A stretch of 52,618 nt of DNA from NCBI GenBank assembly GCA_910577925.1, contig CAJTOI010000023.1, forward strand, positions 1-52,618, written 5' to 3'. The stretch's first letter is position 1; every line of letters begins with the position of its first letter. Below, in pieces: positions 23,899 through 32,692 of the stretch. Made by a program: the position numbers and the translations under genes. Source of the DNA: an uncultured Roseburia sp. GTDB lineage: Bacteria; Bacillota; Clostridia; Lachnospirales; Lachnospiraceae. Under the pieces are notes generated by a model that made no database searches, was not told the origin of the DNA, and saw only the letters and a program-made list of their open reading frames with translations.

Positions 23899-24042
23899 TC
23901 AATCATATCAATCGAAATCAAATATAGTAACAGCATTTTGCAGAGCATGACCGTCCTGAGGCAAAAAAACAGAAAAGACTTGCCGAAACTATGTCTTTTG
24001 TGTACAATCATTATAATGTTTTAAATTTTAGGAGGAAATAAG

Positions 24043-24363
24043 ATGTTATCAATCTTGGCAACAACACAGGTCCCGGCAGCCGCAGGCATGGGAAGCATGC
24101 TGATCTGGCTGGTGGTTTTAGTGGCATTTATGTATTTTTTCATGATTCGTCCGCAGCAGAAGGAGCAGAAGAAAAAGGCGGCGATGATGGCGGAGCTCGC
24201 GGTGGGGGATACCGTGCTCACAACAAGCGGTTTCTACGGAACCGTGATTGACATCTCGGACGATACGGTAATCGTCGAGTTCGGCAGCAACAAAAACTGC
24301 CGCATCCCGATGCAGAAAGCGGCGGTGGCAGCAGTGGAGCACCCGGAGGATGCATCGAAATAA
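24043..24363 (+). CDS. yajC: Preprotein translocase subunit YajC
   Basis: A 106-residue membrane protein: one transmembrane helix (about 15-35, MLIWLVVLVAFMYFFMIRPQQKEQKKK) and a small cytoplasmic domain with LAVGDTVLTTSGFYGTVIDISDDTVIVEF. It associates with SecDF/YidC at the Sec translocon. A strong TAGGAGG precedes the ATG. A TATAAT at about 24011 suggests its own promoter. Confidence 0.93.
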   Translation: MLSILATTQVPAAAGMGSMLIWLVVLVAFMYFFMIRPQQKEQKKKAAMMAELAVGDTVLTTSGFYGTVIDISDDTVIVEFGSNKNCRIPMQKAAVAAVEHPEDASK

Positions 24364-24375
24364 GAAGTGGCGAAG

Positions 24376-24417
24376 AGCTATAAGCAGATATCTATATTTC
24401 TGGTTATAGCTTTTTTG
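24376..24417 (+). terminator. Intrinsic terminator after yajC
   Basis: An 8-bp stem AGCTATAA (24376-24383) / TTATAGCT (24404-24411) followed by a T-run. It separates tgt-yajC from the branched-chain amino-acid operon. Confidence 0.75.
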
Positions 24418-24463
24418 TTACATTGGCGAAAACGGCTCCGCATAAGAGCAGGTTATGCTCACC

Positions 24464-24544
24464 ATGAAAAAGAAAAATGGAAGCAACGGTTGCAATGTTT
24501 CCGCAGATACATTATTATTATACCCATATACTGTTTATGATTAG
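24464..24544 (+). CDS. Candidate leader peptide 1 of the leu/ilv operon
   Basis: A 26-codon ORF starting MKKKNGSNGC and ending in ADTLLLYPYTVYD. Three consecutive Leu codons, all TTA, resemble the Leu runs of attenuation leader peptides of leu operons. Its stop overlaps the start of the next mini-ORF. No strong Shine-Dalgarno is visible, and no promoter is certain, so translation is a hypothesis. Confidence 0.35.
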   Translation: MKKKNGSNGCNVSADTLLLYPYTVYD

Positions 24545-24604
24545 TGTGTTAAAGCAAAGAGTCAGGAAATTATGATTCGTGTGTTAAAGCAAAGAATCAG
24601 GAAA
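24535..24604 (+). repeat. 35-bp tandem direct repeat before leuB
   Basis: Two copies of a 35-bp unit, 24535-24569 and 24570-24604, differ at two positions. Each contains an ATG, codons for Ile, Val and Leu, and an AGGAAAT that can serve as ribosome site for the following start. Confidence 0.9.
24537..24575 (+). CDS. Candidate leader peptide 2 (MISVLKQRVRKL)
   Basis: A 12-codon ORF with five branched-chain residues (Ile, Val, Leu, Val, Leu). Its stop overlaps the ATG of the next mini-ORF as ATGA, a typical coupling junction. It arises from the first copy of the 35-bp repeat. Confidence 0.35.
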   Translation: MISVLKQRVRKL

Positions 24605-24607
24605 TGA
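24572..24607 (+). CDS. Candidate leader peptide 3 (MIRVLKQRIRK)
   Basis: An 11-codon ORF with Ile, Val, Leu and Ile, preceded by AGGA at suitable distance and ending 8 nt before the leuB start, so ribosomes finishing it would be placed on the leuB ribosome site. Confidence 0.4.
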   Translation: MIRVLKQRIRK

Positions 24608-24615
24608 GGTAAATT

Positions 24616-25719
24616 ATGGAGTGTCGGATAGGAGTGATCGCCGGGGACGGCATCGGGCCGGAGATTGTCGCGGAGGCGAAAAAGGTGCTGAATAAGGTCG
24701 GAGAGAAGTACGGGCATACCTTTTGCTATGAGGAGATTCTGATGGGAGGATGTTCGATTGACGCGGCGGGAGAACCGCTGACGAAGGAGGCCGTCGCGCA
24801 GGCAAAAGCGTCGGACGCGGTGCTGATGGGTTCCATCGGCGGGAATACCCAGACGTCGCCCTGGTACAAACTGCCGCCCGAAAAGCGGCCGGAGGCCGGG
24901 CTTCTCGCGCTGCGCAAGGAGCTGAATCTGTTTGCGAATCTGCGGCCGGCATACCTGTACGAGGAGCTGAAAGAGGCGTGTCCGCTCAGGGAGGACATCA
25001 TCGGGGACGGCTTTGACATGATGATTATGCGGGAGCTGACCGGCGGCCTTTATTTCGGGGCGCGTAAGACCGAGGAGAAGGACGGTGTCTTGACGGCGAC
25101 AGACACCCTTACATACAGTGAAAACGAGATCCGCAGGATCGCAAAGCGCGGCTTTGATATCGCCGCAAAGCGAAGAAAGAAAGTGACAAGCGTGGACAAG
25201 GCGAATGTGCTTGATTCTTCGCGGCTGTGGCGGAAGATTGTCGACGAGGTGGCGCGGGACTATCCCGACGTTACGTGCGAGCATATGCTTGTGGACAACT
25301 GCGCGATGCAGCTTGTGCGCGACCCGAAGCAGTTTGACGTGATATTAACCGAGAATATGTTCGGCGACATTCTCTCGGACGAGGCGAGCATGGTGACCGG
25401 TTCGATCGGGATGCTCTCCTCGGCGAGCTTAAACGATACGAAATTCGGGCTGTATGAGCCGAGCGGCGGTTCCGCGCCGGACATTGCGGGAAAGGGCATC
25501 GCAAATCCGATTGCGACGATCTTAAGCGCCGCGATGATGCTGCGCTATACCTTTGATCTCGACGCGGAGGCGGACGCCGTCGAGCAGGCGGTAAAACAGG
25601 TGTTAAAAGACGGGTACCGCACGATTGATATTATGCCGCAGGAAGCGGCGAAGAGAACGGCCGTGACCGAGGTCGGCACGGCGCGGATGGGAGACCTGAT
25701 CTGTGACAGAATAGATTGA
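24616..25719 (+). CDS. leuB: 3-isopropylmalate dehydrogenase
   Basis: A 367-residue NAD-dependent enzyme of leucine synthesis, oxidising 3-isopropylmalate with decarboxylation. Motifs: GDGIGPEIVAEAKKVL at the N-terminus, LRKELNLFANLRPA with substrate-binding arginines, MIMRELTGGLYFG, DKANVLDSSRLWRKI, and the nucleotide-binding EPSGGSAPDIAGKGIANP-type loop. It opens a collinear run with ilvD and ilvB; leuA and leuCD are not in the window. Confidence 0.96.
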   Translation: MECRIGVIAGDGIGPEIVAEAKKVLNKVGEKYGHTFCYEEILMGGCSIDAAGEPLTKEAVAQAKASDAVLMGSIGGNTQTSPWYKLPPEKRPEAGLLALRKELNLFANLRPAYLYEELKEACPLREDIIGDGFDMMIMRELTGGLYFGARKTEEKDGVLTATDTLTYSENEIRRIAKRGFDIAAKRRKKVTSVDKANVLDSSRLWRKIVDEVARDYPDVTCEHMLVDNCAMQLVRDPKQFDVILTENMFGDILSDEASMVTGSIGMLSSASLNDTKFGLYEPSGGSAPDIAGKGIANPIATILSAAMMLRYTFDLDAEADAVEQAVKQVLKDGYRTIDIMPQEAAKRTAVTEVGTARMGDLICDRID

Positions 25720-25754
25720 ACATAACAGAGGACGAACAGAAAGGATTGGACGAT

Positions 25755-27422
25755 ATGAAGAGTGATAACGTAAAAAAGGGGATGCAGCAGGCGCCTCACA
25801 GAAGCCTTTTTCATGCGCTCGGCTTTACCGAGGAGGAGATGAAAAAGCCGATGGTCGGCATCGTGAGTTCCTACAACGAGATCGTGCCGGGGCATATCAA
25901 TCTCGATAAAATCGTAAATGCCGTAAAGCTCGGCGTCGCGGAGGCGGGCGGCGTGCCGGTGGTATTCCCGGCGATCGCGGTCTGCGACGGGATCGCGATG
26001 GGGCATGTCGGAATGAAATATTCGCTCGTCACAAGGGATCTGATCGCGGATTCGACCGAGTGTATGGCGCTTGCGCACCAGTTTGACGCGCTCGTCATGG
26101 TGCCCAACTGCGACAAAAACGTGCCGGGACTTCTGATGGCGGCGGCACGCATCAATGTGCCGACGGTGTTTGTATCCGGCGGCCCGATGCTCGCGGGACA
26201 TGTCAGAGGACAGAAGCGGAGCCTCTCGTCGATGTTTGAGGCGGTCGGTTCCTACGCGGCCGGAACGATGACCGAGGAGGACGTGCGCGAGTACGAGGAG
26301 AAGGTCTGTCCGACCTGCGGCTCGTGCTCCGGGATGTATACGGCAAATTCCATGAACTGCCTGACGGAGGCGCTCGGGATGGGACTTCGCGGAAACGGCA
26401 CGATTCCGGCGGTATACTCGGAGCGCATCAAGCTTGCAAAGCATGCGGGCATGGCGGTGATGGAGATGTACCGGAACGACATCCGCCCGCGCGACATCAT
26501 GACAAAAGAAGCGATTTTGAATGCGCTGACCGTGGATATGGCGCTCGGCTGCTCGACGAACAGTATGCTGCATCTGCCTGCGATCGCGCACGAGATCGGC
26601 TTTGACTTTGATATCGCGTTTGCAAATCCAATCAGCGAGAAAACGCCGAACCTGTGTCATCTCGCGCCGGCGGGGCCGACCTATATGGAGGACTTAAACG
26701 AGGCCGGCGGCGTCTACGCGGTGATGAAGGAGCTTGCCGACATCGGTCTGCTGCACACGGACTGCATGACCGTGAGCGGAAAGACGATCGGGGAGAATAT
26801 CGCAGATGCGGTAAATAAAAACCCCGAGGTCATCCGCCCCGTAGAAAATCCGTACAGCAAGACCGGCGGACTCGCCGTGCTGAAGGGAAATCTTGCGCCG
26901 GACGGCAGCGTCGTAAAGCGCTCGGCAGTCTGTGACGAGATGATGGTGCACGAGGGCCCGGCGAGAGTCTTTGACTGCGAGGAGGACGCGATTACAGCGA
27001 TCAAGAGCGGCAAGATCAAGGCTGGCGACGTCGTTGTGATCCGTTATGAAGGGCCGAAGGGAGGGCCCGGCATGCGCGAGATGTTAAACCCGACTTCCGC
27101 GATTGCGGGCATGGGACTCGGCTCCTCCGTGGCGCTGATCACGGACGGACGGTTCTCCGGCGCAAGCCGCGGCGCATCCATCGGGCATGTCTCCCCGGAG
27201 GCTGCGGTCGGCGGTCCGATCGCGCTCGTTCGCGAGGGCGATATCATCCGTATCAATATTCCGGAGATGACGTTAGACGTAGCGCTTTCGGAGGAGGAGC
27301 TTGCCGCCCGCAGGGAGGAATGGCAGCCGAGGGAGCCGAAGGTGACGGACGGGTATCTGAAACGGTACGCTTCCCTGGTGACCTCCGGAAACCGCGGCGC
27401 GATTTTAGAGCTGCCGCGATAG
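25755..27422 (+). CDS. ilvD: Dihydroxy-acid dehydratase
   Basis: A 555-residue iron-sulfur enzyme that dehydrates 2,3-dihydroxy acids to the keto-acid precursors of valine and isoleucine. Visible are the Fe-S cysteines in PNCDKNVPG and CPTCGSCSGMYTANSMNCL, ending motif IRYEGPKGGPGMREML and the C-terminal DGRFSGASRGASIGHVSPEA. ATG 25755 is chosen because the mature N-terminus (MKSDNVKKGMQQAPHRSL) fits the family; an earlier in-frame start overlaps leuB. Confidence 0.96.
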   Translation: MKSDNVKKGMQQAPHRSLFHALGFTEEEMKKPMVGIVSSYNEIVPGHINLDKIVNAVKLGVAEAGGVPVVFPAIAVCDGIAMGHVGMKYSLVTRDLIADSTECMALAHQFDALVMVPNCDKNVPGLLMAAARINVPTVFVSGGPMLAGHVRGQKRSLSSMFEAVGSYAAGTMTEEDVREYEEKVCPTCGSCSGMYTANSMNCLTEALGMGLRGNGTIPAVYSERIKLAKHAGMAVMEMYRNDIRPRDIMTKEAILNALTVDMALGCSTNSMLHLPAIAHEIGFDFDIAFANPISEKTPNLCHLAPAGPTYMEDLNEAGGVYAVMKELADIGLLHTDCMTVSGKTIGENIADAVNKNPEVIRPVENPYSKTGGLAVLKGNLAPDGSVVKRSAVCDEMMVHEGPARVFDCEEDAITAIKSGKIKAGDVVVIRYEGPKGGPGMREMLNPTSAIAGMGLGSSVALITDGRFSGASRGASIGHVSPEAAVGGPIALVREGDIIRINIPEMTLDVALSEEELAARREEWQPREPKVTDGYLKRYASLVTSGNRGAILELPR

Positions 27423-27458
27423 GCTGCGGGAACACAGAGAGAAGAGAGGGTTGAGAAA

Positions 27459-29138
27459 ATGCGGGCAACAGGTGCGCGGATTGTCATTGAATGTTTAAAA
27501 GAGCAGGGGGTGGATGCCGTATTCGGGTATCCCGGCGGCGCCATCTTAAATGTATACGATGAGCTGTATCAGCATCATGGAGAGATAAAACATATCTTAA
27601 CGTCCCACGAGCAGGGAGCCGCCCATGCGGCAGACGGATATGCGAGGAGTACGGGAAAGGTCGGCGTGTGTTTCGCGACCTCGGGGCCGGGCGCGACGAA
27701 TCTTGTGACCGGTATCGCGACGGCCTATATGGATTCCGTGCCGATGGTGGCGATTACCTGCAATGTGAATGTGCCGCTTCTCGGCAAGGACAGTTTTCAG
27801 GAGATCGACATTGCGGGAATCACGATGCCGATCACGAAACACAATTTTATTGTCAAAGATATCACAAAGCTTGCGGATACGATACGCAGAGCTTTCGCGA
27901 TCGCGCGGAAAGGCCGGCCGGGGCCGGTGCTTGTCGATATTCCAAAGGACATTACGGCGGCGGAGACCGAATATACTTATCGTAAGCCGGATCCGGCCGT
28001 GCGTCTGTCGGAGACTATCGGTGATGCGGACATAGAGACGGCCGTGCGAATGATAGAGGCGGCCGAAAAACCTTACATCTTCGTGGGCGGCGGAGCGGTC
28101 ATCTCGGAGGCGGGCGAAGAGCTGCGGGCGTTTGTCGACAGAGTGGACGCCCCGGTCTGCGACACGCTGATGGGGAAGGGAGCCTTTGACGGGACCGATG
28201 CGCGCTATACGGGGATGCTCGGGATGCACGGCACAAAGGCGTCGAATCTCGGCGTCAGCGGCTGTGATCTGCTGATCGCGCTGGGGGTCCGCTTTTCGGA
28301 CCGGGTGCTCGGCAACGCGGAAAAATTCGCAAAACAGGCGCAGATCCTCCAGTTTGACGTGGACCCGGCCGAGATCAATAAAAATATCCGTGTGAATGCC
28401 TGCGTCATCGGCGATCTAAAGGAAATCCTGCGCCGGATCAATGCGAAGCTGAAAGCGCAGCATCATCCCGCGTGGATGGCAGAGGCGGCGGAGTTAAAGG
28501 AAAAATACCCGCTGACCTATCAGGAGCAGGGGTTAAGCGGTCCGTACCTGGTGGAGGAGGTATACCGCCAGACAAAGGGCGAGGCAATCATTGTGACGGA
28601 GGTCGGCCAGCATCAGATGTGGGCAGCCCAGTATTACCGGTATAAGAATCCGAGGACCTTTTTGTCCTCCGGCGGGCTGGGAACCATGGGCTACGGGCTC
28701 GGCGCCGCAATCGGCGCCCAGATCGCAAATCCGGGCAGACGGGTCGTCAATATTGCGGGGGACGGCTGTTTCCGCATGAATATGAATGAGATTGCGACGG
28801 CGGCCAGACAGAAGCTGCCGCTGATCGAGATTATCGTCAACAATCACGTGCTCGGCATGGTGCGCCAGTGGCAGGATTTATTTTACGGAAAGCGCTATTC
28901 GGCCACGGTTTTAGACGACGGCGTGGACTTTGTGAAGCTCGCGGAGGCGATGGGAGCCGTCGGATACCGCGCGGCGGGCCGGGAGGAATTTAGCGAGGCG
29001 TTCAGACGGGCGCTCGCGGCAGACGGCCCGGCGCTGATTGACTGTATCATCGACAGTGACGACAAGGTGTGGCCGATGGTGGCGCCGGGAGCGGATATCA
29101 GCACCGCGTTTACCGGTGAGGATTTGGCGGAGAATTAA
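27459..29138 (+). CDS. ilvB: Acetolactate synthase large subunit
   Basis: A 559-residue thiamine-diphosphate enzyme catalysing the first common step of valine and isoleucine synthesis. The N-terminal FGYPGGAILNVYD carries the region before the catalytic Glu in HEQGAAHAADGYAR; GDSFQEIDIAGIT-like GKDSFQEIDI and the TDP-binding GDGCFRMNMNEIATA ... NN motif (about 433-460) are present. The small regulatory subunit gene ilvN is not adjacent. A GAGAGGG precedes the ATG. Confidence 0.95.
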   Translation: MRATGARIVIECLKEQGVDAVFGYPGGAILNVYDELYQHHGEIKHILTSHEQGAAHAADGYARSTGKVGVCFATSGPGATNLVTGIATAYMDSVPMVAITCNVNVPLLGKDSFQEIDIAGITMPITKHNFIVKDITKLADTIRRAFAIARKGRPGPVLVDIPKDITAAETEYTYRKPDPAVRLSETIGDADIETAVRMIEAAEKPYIFVGGGAVISEAGEELRAFVDRVDAPVCDTLMGKGAFDGTDARYTGMLGMHGTKASNLGVSGCDLLIALGVRFSDRVLGNAEKFAKQAQILQFDVDPAEINKNIRVNACVIGDLKEILRRINAKLKAQHHPAWMAEAAELKEKYPLTYQEQGLSGPYLVEEVYRQTKGEAIIVTEVGQHQMWAAQYYRYKNPRTFLSSGGLGTMGYGLGAAIGAQIANPGRRVVNIAGDGCFRMNMNEIATAARQKLPLIEIIVNNHVLGMVRQWQDLFYGKRYSATVLDDGVDFVKLAEAMGAVGYRAAGREEFSEAFRRALAADGPALIDCIIDSDDKVWPMVAPGADISTAFTGEDLAEN

Positions 29139-29165
29139 TGTTTTTATATAAAGGAGGAAGTTGGT

Positions 29166-30248
29166 ATGAGCAGAGTCTATAACTTTTCGGCCGGTCCGGC
29201 GGTATTGCCGGAAGAGGTGTTAAAAGAGGCCGCGGAGGAAATGTTAGATTATAAGGGCAGCGGGATGTCCGTGATGGAGATGAGCCACCGGTCGAAGGTT
29301 TACGATACGATTATCAAAGAGGCGGAGCAGGATCTGCGCGATCTGATGAATATCCCGGACAATTATCGGGTACTGTTTTTGCAGGGCGGCGCTTCCCAGC
29401 AGTTCGCGATGATTCCGATGAATCTGATGAAACACAAAAAGGCGGGCTATATCGTGACCGGGCAGTGGGCAAAGAAAGCGTATCAGGAGGCTTCCGTTTA
29501 CGGCGAGGCCGTAAAGCTTGCGTCCTCCGAGGATCAGACGTTTTCCTATATTCCGGACTGTGCGGACCTTGATATCCCCGACGATGTGGACTATGTATAT
29601 ATCTGCGAGAACAACACGATCTACGGCACAAAATACAAAGAGCTCCCGAATACCAAGGGACATACGCTTGTGGCGGACGTCTCCTCCTGCTTCCTGTCGG
29701 AGCCGGTGGACGTGACAAAGTACGGCGTGATTTACGGCGGCGTCCAGAAGAATATCGGGCCGGCCGGAGTCGTGATCGTGATTATCCGGGAGGATCTGAT
29801 TACCGAGGATACGCTTCCGGGGACGCCGACCATGTTAAAATATAAGACGCATGCGGACAACGATTCCCTGTACAATACGCCGCCGTGCTACGGCATCTAT
29901 ATCTGCGGCAAGGTGTTCAAATGGTTAAAGCGCATGGGCGGACTGTCCGCGATGAAGGAGCGGAATGAGGAGAAGGCAAAGATTCTCTATGACTTCCTTG
30001 ACGAAAGCAGACTGTTCCGCGGAACCGTTGCAAAAAAGGACCGCTCGCTGATGAATGTGCCGTTTGTGACCGGGAATGAGGAGCTGGACGCGAAATTCGT
30101 AAAAGAGGCTGCGGCAGCAGGCTTTGTAAACCTTAAGGGACACCGCACCGTGGGCGGCATGCGCGCATCGATCTACAATGCAATGCCGAGAGAGGGCGTG
30201 GAGAAACTCGTGGAATTTATGAAGAAATTTGAGGAGGAGAATGCGTAA
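29166..30248 (+). CDS. serC: Phosphoserine aminotransferase
   Basis: A 360-residue PLP enzyme converting 3-phosphohydroxypyruvate to phosphoserine. Motifs: NFSAGPAVLPEEVLKEA at the start, MEMSHRSK, LFLQGGASQQFAMIPMNL, and the PLP-lysine region VIYGGVQKNIGPAG (about 190-203). Its stop codon overlaps the start of serA (TAATG), so the pair is translationally coupled. Confidence 0.96.
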   Translation: MSRVYNFSAGPAVLPEEVLKEAAEEMLDYKGSGMSVMEMSHRSKVYDTIIKEAEQDLRDLMNIPDNYRVLFLQGGASQQFAMIPMNLMKHKKAGYIVTGQWAKKAYQEASVYGEAVKLASSEDQTFSYIPDCADLDIPDDVDYVYICENNTIYGTKYKELPNTKGHTLVADVSSCFLSEPVDVTKYGVIYGGVQKNIGPAGVVIVIIREDLITEDTLPGTPTMLKYKTHADNDSLYNTPPCYGIYICGKVFKWLKRMGGLSAMKERNEEKAKILYDFLDESRLFRGTVAKKDRSLMNVPFVTGNEELDAKFVKEAAAAGFVNLKGHRTVGGMRASIYNAMPREGVEKLVEFMKKFEEENA

Positions 30249-31411
30249 TGTTTCAGTATCATTGCTTAAATCCGATTGCGTCGGTGGGACTGGATCTGTT
30301 TTCGGATGACTATAAGAAAGTCGATCAGATAGAAGAGGCCGAGGCCGTGCTCGTCAGAAGCGCGGCGATGCATGACACAGAGCTGCCGGGGCGGCTTGCC
30401 GCTGTCGCGAGAGCCGGAGCGGGCGTCAACAATATTCCGCTGGAGAAATGCGCCGAGCAGGGAATCGTTGTATTCAACACGCCGGGTGCGAATGCGAACG
30501 GTGTAAAAGAGCTTGTGATCGCGGCAATGCTCTACGCCTCCCGCGACCTGATGGGCGGCATTGAGTGGTGCAATGAGAACCAGAATGACGAGAATATCGC
30601 GAAAACCGCAGAAAAGCAGAAAAAAAATTTTGCCGGAACGGAAATTTCGGGCAAGAAGCTCGGCGTGATCGGTCTCGGGGCGATCGGCGTGCTCGTGGCG
30701 AACGCGGCGACGCACCTGGGCATGGAAGTGCTCGGCTACGATCCCTATATCTCGGTGAATGCGGCGTGGAGCCTGTCGCGGAGCGTCAGACACATCAGCA
30801 GCGTGGAGGATATCTACCGCGAATGCGATTACATCACGATTCATGTGCCGCTTTTGGACGCCACGAGAAAGATGATTAACGCGGAGGCGATCGCGCTGAT
30901 GAAGCCGACGGCCATCGTTTTAAATTTTGCGAGGGATCTGCTTGTGGACGAGGAAGCGATGGTGGATGCGCTCGCGGCCGGAAAAGTCAAAAAATACGTC
31001 TCCGATTTCCCGAATCCGACGACGGTGGGCGCAAAGGGCTGTATCGTGACGCCGCATCTGGGGGCGTCCACGGCGGAATCCGAGGACAACTGTGCGATTA
31101 TGGCGGTGCGCGAGGTGCGCGACTACATGGAAAACGGAAATATCGTGCACTCCGTGAACTTCCCGGACTGCAGCATGGGCGCGTGCATGACGGCGGGCAG
31201 AATCGGAATCCTGCACAGAAACGCAAAAGGTATGCTGAGTCACTTTACGACGATTCTGGGCGATGCGGGCATCAACATCGACGAGATGGCAAATAAGGCG
31301 AAGGGCGATTACGCGTATGCGCTGATCGACGTGGACACTGCGGTCGGCGGGGATGTGCTTGCGAAGCTTTCTGCGACGGAAGGCGTCCTTCGGGTTCGGA
31401 AAATAAAATAA
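30248..31411 (+). CDS. serA: Phosphoglycerate dehydrogenase
   Basis: A 387-residue NAD-dependent enzyme making 3-phosphohydroxypyruvate, the first step of serine synthesis. It has the Rossmann motif LGVIGLGAIGVLVANAA (about 138-154), catalytic Arg/Glu/His regions ending in TPHLGASTAESEDN, and a C-terminal ACT domain (from about 318, NAKGMLSHFTTILGDAGINI) for amino-acid feedback. This short form lacks the intervening domain of long SerA proteins. Confidence 0.95.
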   Translation: MFQYHCLNPIASVGLDLFSDDYKKVDQIEEAEAVLVRSAAMHDTELPGRLAAVARAGAGVNNIPLEKCAEQGIVVFNTPGANANGVKELVIAAMLYASRDLMGGIEWCNENQNDENIAKTAEKQKKNFAGTEISGKKLGVIGLGAIGVLVANAATHLGMEVLGYDPYISVNAAWSLSRSVRHISSVEDIYRECDYITIHVPLLDATRKMINAEAIALMKPTAIVLNFARDLLVDEEAMVDALAAGKVKKYVSDFPNPTTVGAKGCIVTPHLGASTAESEDNCAIMAVREVRDYMENGNIVHSVNFPDCSMGACMTAGRIGILHRNAKGMLSHFTTILGDAGINIDEMANKAKGDYAYALIDVDTAVGGDVLAKLSATEGVLRVRKIK

Positions 31412-31430
31412 AAAGGCAGGGGCAAAAAAG

Positions 31431-32675
31431 ATGGCAATCATAAAACCATTCGCGGGCATCCGGCCGTGCAGGGGGAAGGCAGCGCAGATCGCTGCCCTCC
31501 CTTATGATGTTTATAACAGACAAGAGGCGGCAGAGCTGGTAGGAAAAAATGCGCTGTCATTTCTCGCGGTTGACCGGGCGGAGACACAGTTTCCGGATTC
31601 GGTCGGCATGTATGAGGATGTCGTGTACCAGAGGGCGCATGACACGCTCAGGAAGATGGTGGAGGACGGTTCGTTTATCCGGGAGGATAAGCCGGGCTTT
31701 TATCTGTATGAGCTGACAATGAACGGAAGGACGCAGACGGGGATTGCGGCGTGCGCGGCGATAGACGATTACCTTGACAATACGATTAAAAAGCATGAGA
31801 ATACCCGCGCCGAGAAGGAGCAGGACAGAATCCGCCATGTGGACGCCTGCAGTGCCCAGACCGGCCCTATTTTTTTGGCGTACCGCTCGGATGCGGTCCT
31901 CAAACGGCTTGTGGAACAGGAAAAGCGGCGGGAGCCGGAGTACGATTTTACGTCGGAGGACGGCATCAGACACAGGGTGTTCGTGATACGGGACGAGGCC
32001 GTGATTGATCGGATTTCCGAGGCGTTTGCGGGGATTGACAGCCTCTATATCGCAGACGGCCATCACAGGGCGGCGTCGGCGGTAAAAGTGGGGCAGATGC
32101 GCCGCAGCGCACATCCGGCGTATACCGGTGAGGAGGAATTTAACTATTTTCTCTCGGTGCTTTTCCCGGACGACGAGCTATTTATCATGGATTACAACCG
32201 CGTGATACGCGATTTAAACGGCCGCTCGCCTTCGGACTTTCTCCGCGAGGCCGCGGAGCGCTTTGACGTGACGGAAATCCGGGAAAATCAGGAAAAGCGC
32301 CCGGCGGAGCGCGGAACCTTTTCGATGTATCTGGACGGGCGCTGGTATTGCTGCCGCATCCGGGAGGCGGACCGAAAGACCGGAAATCCGGTCGCGGATT
32401 TAGACGTCTCCGTTCTGCAGGATAAGCTGCTCGCCCCCGTGCTCGGTATCCGGGAGCCGAAGACGGACCGACGGATTGACTTTGTCGGCGGAATCCGCGG
32501 GATCAAGGAGCTTGAGCGCCGCTGCAGAAAAGACTGCGCCGCATTTGCGATGTATCCGACCGATATCCGGGACTTGTTTGCCGTGGCGGATGCGGGGCTT
32601 TTGATGCCGCCGAAATCGACATGGTTTGAGCCGAAGCTGCGCAGCGGACTTTTTATACACGCTATTGAGCGGTGA
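31431..32675 (+). CDS. DUF1015 family protein
   Basis: A 414-residue protein of the DUF1015 (HTH-like/YbaR-neighbour) family that often follows serC-serA in Firmicutes. Recognisable blocks are IKPFAGIRPCRGKAAQIAALPYDVYN at the start, KKHENTRAEKEQDRIRH (about 117-133), YIADGHHRAASAVKVG (about 205-220) and a C-terminal KSTWFEPKLRSGL. The GHHR motif is the conserved heart of the family. Biochemical role unproven; genomic neighbourhood suggests a link to serine metabolism. Confidence 0.9.
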   Translation: MAIIKPFAGIRPCRGKAAQIAALPYDVYNRQEAAELVGKNALSFLAVDRAETQFPDSVGMYEDVVYQRAHDTLRKMVEDGSFIREDKPGFYLYELTMNGRTQTGIAACAAIDDYLDNTIKKHENTRAEKEQDRIRHVDACSAQTGPIFLAYRSDAVLKRLVEQEKRREPEYDFTSEDGIRHRVFVIRDEAVIDRISEAFAGIDSLYIADGHHRAASAVKVGQMRRSAHPAYTGEEEFNYFLSVLFPDDELFIMDYNRVIRDLNGRSPSDFLREAAERFDVTEIRENQEKRPAERGTFSMYLDGRWYCCRIREADRKTGNPVADLDVSVLQDKLLAPVLGIREPKTDRRIDFVGGIRGIKELERRCRKDCAAFAMYPTDIRDLFAVADAGLLMPPKSTWFEPKLRSGLFIHAIER

Positions 32676-32692
32676 GAGAGGCGGGAGAGACA

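Noticed and set aside
24376..24615. T-box riboswitch for leuB
   Set aside because: The leader is too short, no T-box sequence or specifier stem is seen, and the only terminator lies at the end of yajC.
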